This document shows positions 8,933 to 17,605 of a DNA stretch of 64,000 nucleotides, piece by piece (the first letter of the stretch is position 1; each line of letters starts with the position of its first letter). Origin of the DNA: Hyphomicrobium denitrificans 1NES1 (GTDB taxonomy: Bacteria; Pseudomonadota; Alphaproteobacteria; Rhizobiales; Hyphomicrobiaceae); the NCBI RefSeq assembly GCF_000230975.2, contig NC_021172.1, positions 1,488,001 through 1,552,000 on the forward strand. Reading direction: 5' to 3'. The notes under the pieces are model-generated. The model had not been told where the DNA came from, searched no databases, and saw nothing but the letters and a program-made list of their open reading frames with translations. The position numbers and the translations under genes were made by a program.

Positions 8933-10111
8933 TCAACGCATCAGTTCGCGCATGGCGGCGTCGAGGCCTTCGAGCGTCAAGGGGTACATGCGGCCGCTGA
9001 GCAACGTCCGAACCATGTCGATCGAGGGAGTCCAATTCCAATGGCGCTGATCGATCGGATTGAGCCAAACCGCGTGCTTGTAGATGTCGGTGATGCGGTT
9101 GAGCCAGAGCGCACCCGACTCTTCGTTCATATGTTCGACGGACCCGCCCGGGACCGTGATTTCGTAAGGGCTCATCGATGCGTCGCCGATGAAGATCACC
9201 TTGTAGTCGGCGGGGTAGGTATTGAGCACCTGCCACGTTGCTGTCCTGTCGGTATAGCGCCGCGCGTTGTCCTTCCAGACGCTCTCGTAGAGGCAGTTAT
9301 GAAAGTAGAAGTACTCAAGGTGCTTGAATTCCGAGCGCGCCGCCGAGAACAGCTCCTCGACCTCCTTGACGTGATCGTCCATCGATCCGCCGATATCGAA
9401 GAACATCAGCAGCTTTACCGCGTTGTGGCGTTCGGCCCGCATGCGGACGTCGAGATAGCCTTTTTCGGCGGTGCCGCGGATCGTGCCGTCGAGATCGAGT
9501 TCGGACGCGGCGCCGGTGCGGGCAAACTGGCGCAGGCGGCGCAGCGCGACCTTGATCGTGCGCGTGCCGATTTCTGCGGTGCCGTCGAGATCCCTGAACT
9601 CGCGCTTGTCCCAGACCTTGATCGCGCGCCTGTGCCGGCTCTCATGCTGGCCGATGCGGATACCGGCGGGGTTATAGCCATAAGCGCCGAAGGGTGACGT
9701 GCCGCCCGTGCCGATCCATTTATTGCCGCCCTGATGGCGTTCCTTCTGCTCGGCGAGGCGCTTCTTCAATTCCTCCATGATCTTGTCCCAGCCGCCGAGC
9801 TCGGCGATACGCTTCTTATCCTCGTCGGAAAAAAGATGCAGCGTGCTGATGCGACGGAGCCAGTCCTCGGGGATCTCGGCCTCGATCGCTTCGCTCGTCA
9901 ATTCGAGGCCCTTGAAGACGTGACCGAAGACCTGGTCGAAGCGGTCGAGGTTGCGCTCGTCCTTCACCAGGGCGGCACGCGAGAGATAGTAGAAATCTTC
10001 GACGCGTGTGCCGGCCGCGCCCGCCGCGACGGCTTCGAGCAGCGTCAGATATTCCTTGAGCGTGACAGGGATTTTGGCCGAGCGCAGCTCGGTGAAAAAC
10101 GTCTCGAACAT
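8933..10111 (-). CDS. VWA-domain protein, CoxE-like
   Basis: The 392-residue protein belongs to the CoxE-like VWA family. The N-terminal half is helical (FFTELRSAKIPVTLKEYLTL, common to the family). The C-terminal half is a von Willebrand A domain with a MIDAS start DIGGS at about residue 238 and a second strand with VIFIGDASMSPYE. Family members usually work with a MoxR-type AAA+ ATPase as metal-insertion or chaperone machines, but no MoxR gene is adjacent here. The protein is probably cytoplasmic. The start at 10111 fits the usual N-terminus; no good ribosome-binding site is visible. Confidence 0.85.
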   Translation of the reverse strand: MFETFFTELRSAKIPVTLKEYLTLLEAVAAGAAGTRVEDFYYLSRAALVKDERNLDRFDQVFGHVFKGLELTSEAIEAEIPEDWLRRISTLHLFSDEDKKRIAELGGWDKIMEELKKRLAEQKERHQGGNKWIGTGGTSPFGAYGYNPAGIRIGQHESRHRRAIKVWDKREFRDLDGTAEIGTRTIKVALRRLRQFARTGAASELDLDGTIRGTAEKGYLDVRMRAERHNAVKLLMFFDIGGSMDDHVKEVEELFSAARSEFKHLEYFYFHNCLYESVWKDNARRYTDRTATWQVLNTYPADYKVIFIGDASMSPYEITVPGGSVEHMNEESGALWLNRITDIYKHAVWLNPIDQRHWNWTPSIDMVRTLLSGRMYPLTLEGLDAAMRELMR

Positions 10112-10181
10112 GGAGGGGAGTGTAGCGCAACATAAGGATCGAGCAACGCGGCGGGATAACGGACGAGCGTCACGCAAAAAA

Positions 10182-10207
10182 GAAGCCGCCCGGTGAAGGG
10201 CGGCTTC
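10182..10207 (-). terminator. Rho-independent terminator after first porin
   Basis: A perfect 10-bp inverted repeat (gaagccgccc / gggcggcttc, loop of 6) is followed on the minus strand by a run of T residues (the AAAAAA at 10176-10181 read in reverse). It lies 23 bases past the stop of the porin gene at 10231. Confidence 0.9.
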
Positions 10208-10230
10208 CGTATTCGTGGTTTCCGATCGGA

Positions 10231-11559
10231 TTAGAAGTTGATCAGAGCACCGGCGGTGACTTCGTTGAAGTTGTCCGTTCCGAAGCCAGTCTCGCTGTTA
10301 GTCTCGACGCCACTGAAGCTGGCGTCGATGTTGCGATACTTCAGCCACAGAGACATTGCAGCAGCATCGATTTCCTGGACCACGCCGACGCCCCACAGCC
10401 GTGCCGACGAGCTGTCGTAAAAGGTAACACCGCCGCCCGTGTCGGTAACCGGTCCGGTAAACGCAGTGCCGTTACGGTTCTCGATGTGCTCGTACTCGCC
10501 GTAAAGAACGGTGTGGCCGAGCGGGTTCCAACGCTGACGGATACCGGCCTTGCCGTACCAGGTGTCGTTGCTCCGGGCGTCGCCCCAGTGATCGCCACCG
10601 TAGTTCAGGTGGCCATAGGCACCGTAGGCGAACAAGCCGGTCGGCACATGCTCAGCGTAGGCGCCGATCTGGAAGTATCCGGTATCGATTGGCTGAAGGG
10701 TGTTGCCCGCCGGGAAGAAGGCGTTCGTGTTGTGATTGTCCGACGTCTGGCTATACGCCGCAGCGATAGAAACCTTCACGCTGTTCCATTCACCCGCGTA
10801 ACGAGCAGCGACATCCCAGAAATCGTCTTCACCCCACGAAGCCGACACCGAGAAGCCGCCGAAGGTCGGCGAGTCGTAACGGACCGAGTTCGTCGGAAGG
10901 CCGTTGACGTCACCCCAGACACCGGCGCCGGCCCACGCGAGATTGGTAAGAGCACCGTTATCCCGACGCACGAAGAACGAGAAGAAGTCGAAGGGCACCC
11001 AGTTGGCCGGCACGAGCGAACCCGAACCGTCGACCAGGATGGCCGTGTTGTCCGACGCCTGCGACTGCTTACCAACCGACACCTTGCCGAGCTGGTCGCT
11101 CTTGATGAACCAGAACGACTGCAACGTGCTGACGCCATTGGTTGCCGTGCTGCCCGAGAGCAGGACTGCGTTCGGACCGTCGGCAACGTCTTGGCTCGTC
11201 GTTAACGAGTCGGAGCCGATGGCTTCCAAGTGCAGCACGTAACCGGCCGTCCAGCCGGGCATGATCTGCGCCTGGCCGGTGAACATCACGTGACTGGCGA
11301 GCGTCGAGCCGAGGTCCGTCACATAGACGTTCGATTCGCTGCCGTCATCCCACCAGGTGACCTGCTGGCCGACCCAGCCGGACACCGTCAGCGAAACCTT
11401 GCGGTTGCCCTTGCGCGCCGTCGTAGCTTCGAGTTCCGCGATGCGTTCCTCGAGGTCTGCGCAGCAATTGCCGCCCAGGTCCGCAGCAGAGGCACTCGTG
11501 GCGAACCCGCCAGCGAGGACGCCTGCAGCGACCAGAGCGCCTAGCCTATATTTCATCAT
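10231..11559 (-). CDS. Porin, alphaproteobacterial type (tandem copy 1)
   Basis: The 442-residue outer-membrane protein has a signal peptide (MMKYRLGALVAAGVLAGG...ASA) and a mature start AADLGGNCC. A short coiled-coil (LEERIAELEATTARKGN) follows, then a beta-barrel ending in the terminal phenylalanine motif GALINF. It should form a trimeric general diffusion pore. Two adjacent cysteines near the mature N-terminus are shared by all three porins in this window. The ATG-ATG at 11554-11559 follows a good Shine-Dalgarno (GGGAGAAGG). The frame continues upstream, but those residues do not look like a signal peptide. It is nearly identical to the porin at 11964-13295. Confidence 0.92.
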   Translation of the reverse strand: MMKYRLGALVAAGVLAGGFATSASAADLGGNCCADLEERIAELEATTARKGNRKVSLTVSGWVGQQVTWWDDGSESNVYVTDLGSTLASHVMFTGQAQIMPGWTAGYVLHLEAIGSDSLTTSQDVADGPNAVLLSGSTATNGVSTLQSFWFIKSDQLGKVSVGKQSQASDNTAILVDGSGSLVPANWVPFDFFSFFVRRDNGALTNLAWAGAGVWGDVNGLPTNSVRYDSPTFGGFSVSASWGEDDFWDVAARYAGEWNSVKVSIAAAYSQTSDNHNTNAFFPAGNTLQPIDTGYFQIGAYAEHVPTGLFAYGAYGHLNYGGDHWGDARSNDTWYGKAGIRQRWNPLGHTVLYGEYEHIENRNGTAFTGPVTDTGGGVTFYDSSSARLWGVGVVQEIDAAAMSLWLKYRNIDASFSGVETNSETGFGTDNFNEVTAGALINF

Positions 11560-11963
11560 TCTACCTTCTCCCGTCTTCATCACTTCTAGTGGTGGACGCG
11601 GTACTTGGCGTTTCGCCGTAATGTCGACTGCGCGACTACGCAGCCCACGGCGGTACACCTGCCAAGTGACTTCGCCGCTTGCGGGGGAAGCTCTGTGATT
11701 CGCCCCTTTGCAACAATTACGGTTTGCAAATTCGGCGCGACGAATCCTGCGTTGTGGCGGGAGGGCAACTAAGAGCAGCCGGGAGAAGGGGCCGCAATCC
11801 TATGCTAATCCGTTGATTTCTTTGGATTTGTGACGATTGCGTGGAAAGTGTACTGACGAAATGGGTTTTCCACGCATCACATGAGAACAACCTGTGCAAG
11901 ACGCAAAAGAAAAGGCCGCCTCGAAAGGCGGCCTTAACTTTTTTCGATTTGTCGAGGCCCAGA
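11560..11963. other. Intergenic region between tandem porins
   Basis: These 404 bases hold the promoter and leader of the downstream porin and the terminator of the upstream porin (11912-11935). The AT-rich part around 11800-11880 is the most promoter-like. I see no convincing coding frame. The region does not resemble the sequence upstream of the second porin, so the two copies may be regulated differently. Confidence 0.6.
11912..11935 (-). terminator. Rho-independent terminator after second porin
   Basis: A perfect 10-bp stem (aaggccgcct / aggcggcctt) with a 4-base loop is followed on the minus strand by TTTTCTTTTG. It lies 28 bases beyond the stop of the porin gene at 11964, so each porin has its own terminator. 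Confidence 0.92.
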
Positions 11964-13295
11964 TCAGAAGTTGATCAGAGCACCGAAGGTGACTTCCTGG
12001 AAGTTGTCCGTTCCGAAGCCAGTCTCGCTGTTAGTCTCGACGCCACTGAAGCTGGCGTCGATGTTGCGATACTTCAGCCACAGAGACATGGCAGCGGCAT
12101 CGATTTCCTGGACCGCGCCGACGCCCCACAGCCGTGCCGACGAGCTGTCGTAAAAGGTAACACCGCCGCCCGTGTCGGTAACCGGTCCGGTAAACGCAGT
12201 GCCGTTACGGTTCTCGATGTGCTCGTACTCGCCGTAAAGAACGGTGTGGCCGAGCGGGTTCCAACGCTGACGGATACCGGCCTTGCCGTACCAGGTGTCG
12301 TTGCTCCGGGCGTCGCCCCAGTGATCGCCACCGTAGTTCAGGTGGCCATAGGCACCGTAGGCGAACAAGCCGGTCGGCACATGCTCAGCGTAGGCGCCGA
12401 TCTGGAAGTATCCGGTATCGATTGGCTGAAGGGTGTTGCCCGCCGGGAAGAAGGCGTTCGTGTTGTGATTGTCCGACGTCTGGCTATACGCCGCAGCAAC
12501 TGCGACCTTGAAGTCGTGCCATTCACCCGCGTAACGAGCAGCGACATCCCAGAAATCGTCTTCACCCCACGAAGCCGACACCGAGAAGCCACCGAAGGTC
12601 GGAGAGTCGTAACGGACCGAGTTCGTCGGAAGGCCGTTGACGTCACCCCAGGTACCGGCGCCGGCCCACGCGAGATTGGTAAGAGCACCGTTATCCCGAC
12701 GCACGAAGAACGAGAAGAAGTCGAAGGGCACCCAGTTGGCCGGCACGAGCGAACCCGAACCGTCGACCAGGATGGCCGTGTTGTCCGACGCCTGCGACTG
12801 CTTACCGACCGACACCTTGCCGAGCTGGTCGCTCTTGATGAACCAGAACGACTGCAACGTGCTGACGCCATTGGTTGCCGTGCTGCCCGAGAGCAGGACT
12901 GCGTTCGGACCGTCGGCAACGTCTTGGCTCGTCGTTAACGAGTCGGAGCCGATGGCTTCCAAGTGCAGCACGTAACCGGCCGTCCAGCCGGGCAGAATCT
13001 GCGCCTGGCCGGTGAACTTCACGTGGCTGGCGAGCGTCGAGCCGAGATCCGTCACGTAGACGTTCGAGTCGCTGCCGTCATCCCACCACGTCACCTGCTG
13101 GCCGACCCAGCCGGACACCGTCAGCGAGACCTTGCGGTTGCCCTTGCGTGCCGTCGTAGCTTCGAGTTCCGCGATGCGTTCCTCGAGGTCTGCGCAGCAG
13201 TTCCCCCCGAGGTCGGCTGCCGATGCGCTGCTGACTGACATCCCGCCTGCCAGCAGGCCTGCCGCCACCAGGGCACTCAGACTATACTTGCTCAT
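11964..13295 (-). CDS. Porin, alphaproteobacterial type (tandem copy 2)
   Basis: The 443-residue outer-membrane porin starts at the ATG at 13295 (MSKYSLSALVAAGLLAGGMS signal peptide), with GGGAGTAGG in front. Mature start, coiled coil and barrel are as in copy 1. Differences from copy 1 include the signal peptide, a cluster at GEWHDFKVAVAAAY, and the last strand (NFQEVTFGALINF). The stretch before this gene is 776 bases without a clear gene, giving room for regulation. High conservation of the barrel suggests recent duplication or ongoing gene conversion. The two copies probably differ mainly in expression. Confidence 0.92.
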   Translation of the reverse strand: MSKYSLSALVAAGLLAGGMSVSSASAADLGGNCCADLEERIAELEATTARKGNRKVSLTVSGWVGQQVTWWDDGSDSNVYVTDLGSTLASHVKFTGQAQILPGWTAGYVLHLEAIGSDSLTTSQDVADGPNAVLLSGSTATNGVSTLQSFWFIKSDQLGKVSVGKQSQASDNTAILVDGSGSLVPANWVPFDFFSFFVRRDNGALTNLAWAGAGTWGDVNGLPTNSVRYDSPTFGGFSVSASWGEDDFWDVAARYAGEWHDFKVAVAAAYSQTSDNHNTNAFFPAGNTLQPIDTGYFQIGAYAEHVPTGLFAYGAYGHLNYGGDHWGDARSNDTWYGKAGIRQRWNPLGHTVLYGEYEHIENRNGTAFTGPVTDTGGGVTFYDSSSARLWGVGAVQEIDAAAMSLWLKYRNIDASFSGVETNSETGFGTDNFQEVTFGALINF

Positions 13296-14071
13296 GAACC
13301 TACTCCCGTCTGCTTTGACTTGAGGAATGACGGACGGAACGGAACTGTTCAGCCCAGCACTCTTCTTATGCGATGTTATTTTGTTAACCCGTCCTCAAAC
13401 CCGTCTTCTGCGGTCCACGGGTTGCCCCCCGAATCACCGCTCAGGGCAATGTTTAAAGCAGATTAGATTCGTGGGTGAAATAGCTTTGACGAAAGTGTCT
13501 GTGGAATCGCCTAGCTTTGTGACACAAAAGTCACGAGCAGATGGAGCCGCCACAGGCAGACGAGATGTTGCGGATTAGCTGCAAGCCCGAAATGCGGGCG
13601 TTCCAATATCGTCGATCACGTGGTCGTCGACGGCCTGCAGAGTCGTGCCGCTACGCCGTCATCCGAGATGGAAGGGCGATGCGCAGCTTTGGATAAAGCG
13701 TCTCTATAAGAATGCCAAGAGGATAACGACGAGCGCGGCGGCATGCGTCAGCACGACCATCATCGGCCGCATTGCGTAAGCCGCAAGCATGAAGTGTTAG
13801 TGAAACGCAGCATGAAAGCGATCGGCCTGACTGAAGCTCCAACAATACCGGTCCTGCATCGCATCGATTCTATACCAGACCATCATACCAGACCGTCCGC
13901 CGGCATCGAATATTGGAGTTGACGGGAAAGTCACACCCGCGAAGATCGGACGTGGAAAATCTGCCACAATCGTCGTTTAGCAAATTCGTGGTTGCTATTT
14001 GGTGCGCGCCTGGCGGGAGCGTACACCTGACCCGAAAAACGCTTACCGCTAAGGCCAGCAGAATATCGGAC
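13296..14071. other. 776-base intergenic region, no supported gene
   Basis: This is the longest gene-free stretch in the window, between the divergent second porin and opgD. Open frames at 13327-13578 (+) and 13651-13845 (-) have composition unlike neighbouring genes and no ribosome-binding site. A 28-codon minus-strand frame at 13704-13790 encodes a hydrophobic peptide but also lacks a Shine-Dalgarno. The part nearest the porin (13360-13540) is AT-richer and probably contains regulatory sequence. An in-frame extension of opgD to 13913 looks non-coding. Confidence 0.5.
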
Positions 14072-15631
14072 ATGACAGGCAAATTACTCGATCGGCGGTC
14101 GGTTCTTGGGCAGGCCGCAATGGGAACCCTTGCGCTGGCGGCGGCGAAATTTGCCACGACCGCAGGCATTGCCGAAGCGGCAGGGGAGACGCCGTCGCAG
14201 CCAACCCCGTTCAATGCAACGAACGTCAATGCCGAGGCGAAGCGTCTCGCCGACCAACCGTTCGCCAAGCCGACCCTCGACCTGCCGCCGCCCTTCAATA
14301 AACTCAACTACGACCAATATCGCGATATCCGATTTCGACCGGAAAAGGCGATCTGGAGGGGCGAGCATCTCAACTTCGAAATTCAACCCTTCGCGATGGG
14401 CTGGCTTTACGATATGCCCGTCGACCTGTGGGTCGTCGACAATGGGGCCGCCTCCCGCCTTGTCGCCAATGGCAAACTTTTTACCTTCGGACCTCTGATC
14501 GGCCCGGGTCCCGAAGATGCGCCGTACGGCTTCTCCGGATTTCGCATACACGGACCCATCAATCGCTCCGACTATTTCGACGAGTACGCCGTATTTCAAG
14601 GCGCAAGCTATCTGCGCGCCGTCGGCCGGGGGCAAGGCTACGGTGCCTCGGCGCGCGGGCTGGCTCTCAATACGGCGCGCCCCGGTGGCGAAGAATTCCC
14701 GTTCTTTCGGACATTCTGGCTTGAAAAACCAAAGCCGGGTGCAACCCAGATCACGATTTATGCGTTGCTGGATAGTCAGTCGACGACCGGGGCGTACCGG
14801 TTCGTCATCGAACCGGGAGAGACGACCGTTATGGATGTGTCGGTGACGCTGTATCCCCGCGCCACGCTTCCCCATGTCGGAATCGCGCCTTTGACGAGCA
14901 TGTTTCTCTATGGAAACGCGACGCCGCGTCGTTCGAAGGATTTCCGCCCGGAAGTTCACGACAGCGAAGGCCTGGCAATCGTCAATGGCGGGGATGAGCG
15001 CTTATGGCGTCCGCTGAATAATCCGAAAACACTGCAAGTCAGTGCCTTCATGGACAATGACCCGAGAGGCTTCGGATTGTGGCAGCGTGACCGTACGTTC
15101 CGCAGCTACGAGGATCTCGAAGCTCATTATGAGCAGAGGCCGAGCGTCTGGGTGCAACCCAAGGGACAGTGGGGCGAAGGATTTATCGAGCTGGTCGAAA
15201 TCCCGGTCGAGAACGAAATTCACGACAATGTCGTCGCCTATTGGCATCCGTCGAAGGAGTTAGCTCCCGGAGGGCCGCACGTTTTCAACTACAGGCTTTT
15301 CTGGGGCAGGGACGTTCCCGCCTCGTGGTCGGGTGCGCGCGTCGCTAAGACGCGTATCGGTGGCGGCAAAAAACCCGAGAACGTGCTTTTTGTCATCGAT
15401 TTGACAGGTCCTTCGGTCAAAGATGCGAAGGATTTGCCCGTGGCTGACGTTTCGGCGAGTGTCGGCCGGATTTCAAATGTCGTCGTGCAACGCAATCTTG
15501 AGATTTCCGGTGTTCGAGTGACGTTCGAGCTGACGCCCGGCGACGCCGAACTCGTCGAGTTGCGGTGCGTTTTGAAAGCTGGCGATCAGGCGGTTTCGGA
15601 GACTTGGCTTTATCGATGGACGAAGCCGTAA
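14072..15631 (+). CDS. opgD: Periplasmic glucan biosynthesis protein, OpgD/OpgG family
   Basis: The 519-residue protein starts with a twin-arginine signal (DRRSVLGQAAMGTLALAAAK) typical of OpgD, rather than the Sec signal of OpgG. The mature protein begins a typical MdoG domain (KLNYDQYRDIRFRPEKAIW), and family motifs such as NFEIQPFAMGWLY, FGPLIGPGPEDAPYGFSGFR and GGDERLWRPLNNP follow. It acts in the periplasm on nascent osmoregulated beta-glucans, in backbone branching or trimming. The ATG at 14072 is chosen because the Tat motif follows at once. It overlaps the start of opgH by 16 bases, so translation is probably coupled. Confidence 0.9.
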   Translation: MTGKLLDRRSVLGQAAMGTLALAAAKFATTAGIAEAAGETPSQPTPFNATNVNAEAKRLADQPFAKPTLDLPPPFNKLNYDQYRDIRFRPEKAIWRGEHLNFEIQPFAMGWLYDMPVDLWVVDNGAASRLVANGKLFTFGPLIGPGPEDAPYGFSGFRIHGPINRSDYFDEYAVFQGASYLRAVGRGQGYGASARGLALNTARPGGEEFPFFRTFWLEKPKPGATQITIYALLDSQSTTGAYRFVIEPGETTVMDVSVTLYPRATLPHVGIAPLTSMFLYGNATPRRSKDFRPEVHDSEGLAIVNGGDERLWRPLNNPKTLQVSAFMDNDPRGFGLWQRDRTFRSYEDLEAHYEQRPSVWVQPKGQWGEGFIELVEIPVENEIHDNVVAYWHPSKELAPGGPHVFNYRLFWGRDVPASWSGARVAKTRIGGGKKPENVLFVIDLTGPSVKDAKDLPVADVSASVGRISNVVVQRNLEISGVRVTFELTPGDAELVELRCVLKAGDQAVSETWLYRWTKP

Positions 15632-17589
15632 ACGAAAATTTCAAAGGCCAAATCCCCCGAAACCCGGCGCAGCCACCCGTGGCACGCGACGCGGGACCTT
15701 GGTGGCATTTGCCGTCACCTGCACCGCTCGATATGCCGGAGCAGGACTTCGGTGAGCGCGTCGCTCTTGTCGGCGAGCCGCGGCGGCGCGGCTACTGGGT
15801 GCCTCGCACGGCGATCTTCGCGGGTGCCGCGGCGCTGACGGCAGCATTTGCTCACGAACTCTTCAGCATCCTGGCGTTCGTCGTGATTACGCCGGTGCAG
15901 TTCCTGTTTCTCATCCTGTCGACGATTGCATTCGGCTGGATTGCCGTCGGCAGCCTGAGCGCGGCTCTCGGCTTCCTGCCGTTATTCGCGGGCGAGCGCC
16001 CCGACACGATCGATCCGCCGCCGCCGACAGATCCGCTCACGTCGCGCATTGCGCTGCTCTTTCCCGTTTATCACGAGGAGCCGACCAGGATCGCCGGCGC
16101 GATCGAAGCCATGGCGCGCGAACTCGAGGCTCTTGGGCGTTCCGGGAATTTCGACGTCTTCGTTCTTTCCGACACGCGCGGAGACGACGATGGCGGCCGT
16201 GAAGCCGACGTCTATCGGGCGCTTGCGCAGGAAATCAAGTCCGTCCTTCCCGTCTACTATCGTCGGCGGTTGCAGAATACGGCCCGCAAAGCGGGCAACA
16301 TCGCCGACTGGGTCAGTCGTTTTGGCGCCGGCTACGACACCTTCGTCATTCTCGACGGCGACAGCGTGATGGACGGCCGTACGCTCGTTTCGCTGGCACT
16401 TGCGATGGAGGCCGACCCGAAGGCCGGCCTCATTCAGACCGTTCCCCGTATTGCAGGTGGCGAGACATTGCTGCAGCGGCTGCAACAGTTCGCCTGCAAT
16501 ACCTACGGACCAGCGGTTTCTGCCGGCTTAGCATTCTGGCATCGCGACCAGGGCAACTACTGGGGCCACAACGCCATCATCCGCACGGCGGCGTTCGCCT
16601 CGGCTGCAGGGCTTCCCGACCTCCCCGGTCGCAAGCCGTTCGGCGGTCACATCATGAGCCACGACTTCGTCGAAGCGGTCCTGCTGCAGCGCGCCGGCTA
16701 TGGCGTGCACATGATGCCCTCGCTCGAAGGGTCCTATGAAGGCATGCCGCCGAACATCATTGATATCGTGGCGCGCGACCGACGGTGGGCGCAGGGAAAC
16801 CTTCAGCACCTCGCAATCGTATCGCAACCCGGCCTGACCCCAATGGGACGTCTGCATCTCGGCATGGGCGCGGCCTCCTACCTCATCTCGGCAGTCTGGG
16901 CGTTGTCGCTGGTAGTCGGCATGATCTTGGCGCTGCAAGGCCAGCAGATGATCCCGAGCTATTTCCGCGATGCCAAGACACTGTTTCCAATCTGGCCGAT
17001 TATCGATCCCGGCGCTGCGCTCCGGCTTTTTCTCGCGACGCTGGTCGTCGTGCTCCTGCCGAAGTTTTTAGGGCTTATCCTCGCCTGGAAGGAAGCGCGC
17101 GCCCGGAATGACTTTTTCGGTGCCGTGCGTGTGACCATCGGCGTCTTCATCGAGACGATCTACTCGATGCTGATCGCGCCGATCTTCATGCTGACGCAAA
17201 CAGTCGGCGCTGCGGAAATTCTAGCGGGGCTCGATTCCGGCTGGAAGCCGCAGAATCGAGATGACGGCGTGCTGTCGTTCGACGATGCGATGTGGTTCTC
17301 GCGCTGGCATACCCTGATCGGCTTGATCGCGGGCATCATCGCGTGGACGGTATCGCCGGGGCTTCTGGCGTGGATGGCGCCAGTCATTCTCGGCCTTGTG
17401 CTGGCCGGGCCGGTCAGCTGGATAACGTCGCTCAAAGCCGGGGCGATCGAGCGTTGGGCGCTGGCAACGAACGTCGACCTTTCGCCGCCGGCCGTTCTAA
17501 TCGATGCGGGGCACCGGGCGAGCAACTGGGCGCGCCGCGCTGCAACGCCGGGCGGTCTTAGCATGCAGCCCGAAGCGGCCGCAGCCTAG
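15616..17589 (+). CDS. opgH: Glucans biosynthesis glucosyltransferase
   Basis: The 657-residue inner-membrane GT2-family enzyme has N-terminal membrane segments at about 55-120. A cytoplasmic glycosyltransferase domain follows, with LFPVYHEEP, the nucleotide-sugar motif LDGDS (about residue 245) and the acceptor-site motif RRWAQGN (about 390). Several C-terminal membrane helices complete it. It polymerises glucose from UDP-glucose and moves the chain to the periplasm to build osmoregulated periplasmic glucans. The start inside the end of opgD is the normal opgGH arrangement. It converges on the DUF697 gene with only 16 bases between stops and no visible terminator. Confidence 0.93.
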   Translation: MDEAVNENFKGQIPRNPAQPPVARDAGPWWHLPSPAPLDMPEQDFGERVALVGEPRRRGYWVPRTAIFAGAAALTAAFAHELFSILAFVVITPVQFLFLILSTIAFGWIAVGSLSAALGFLPLFAGERPDTIDPPPPTDPLTSRIALLFPVYHEEPTRIAGAIEAMARELEALGRSGNFDVFVLSDTRGDDDGGREADVYRALAQEIKSVLPVYYRRRLQNTARKAGNIADWVSRFGAGYDTFVILDGDSVMDGRTLVSLALAMEADPKAGLIQTVPRIAGGETLLQRLQQFACNTYGPAVSAGLAFWHRDQGNYWGHNAIIRTAAFASAAGLPDLPGRKPFGGHIMSHDFVEAVLLQRAGYGVHMMPSLEGSYEGMPPNIIDIVARDRRWAQGNLQHLAIVSQPGLTPMGRLHLGMGAASYLISAVWALSLVVGMILALQGQQMIPSYFRDAKTLFPIWPIIDPGAALRLFLATLVVVLLPKFLGLILAWKEARARNDFFGAVRVTIGVFIETIYSMLIAPIFMLTQTVGAAEILAGLDSGWKPQNRDDGVLSFDDAMWFSRWHTLIGLIAGIIAWTVSPGLLAWMAPVILGLVLAGPVSWITSLKAGAIERWALATNVDLSPPAVLIDAGHRASNWARRAATPGGLSMQPEAAAA

Positions 17590-17605
17590 ACGCGCGACGG
17601 CAGTG

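Larger units (their letters stand above)
10231..13295 (-). repeat. Direct tandem duplication of a 1.3-kb porin gene
   Basis: The copies at 10231-11559 and 11964-13295 align with a constant offset of 1733 bases. The central region, about 10385-10758 against 12118-12491, shows no or almost no base differences by eye. The mature proteins differ at about a dozen positions, in a few clusters. The two signal peptides and the intergenic regions are clearly different. Confidence 0.9.

Noticed and set aside
10486-11205. Long antisense open frame opposite the first porin (239 residues), and its equivalent of 365 residues at 11841-12938
   Set aside because: Both come from the codon bias of the porins on the other strand; they have no start context and no sensible protein features.
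13327-13578. 83-codon plus-strand frame after the porin promoter region
   Set aside because: Cys/Arg/Ser-rich random-looking sequence with no ribosome-binding site.
13704-13790. 28-codon minus-strand frame encoding a hydrophobic peptide
   Set aside because: It resembles the small membrane peptides elsewhere, but has no Shine-Dalgarno and several alternative starts; kept only as a weak possibility.
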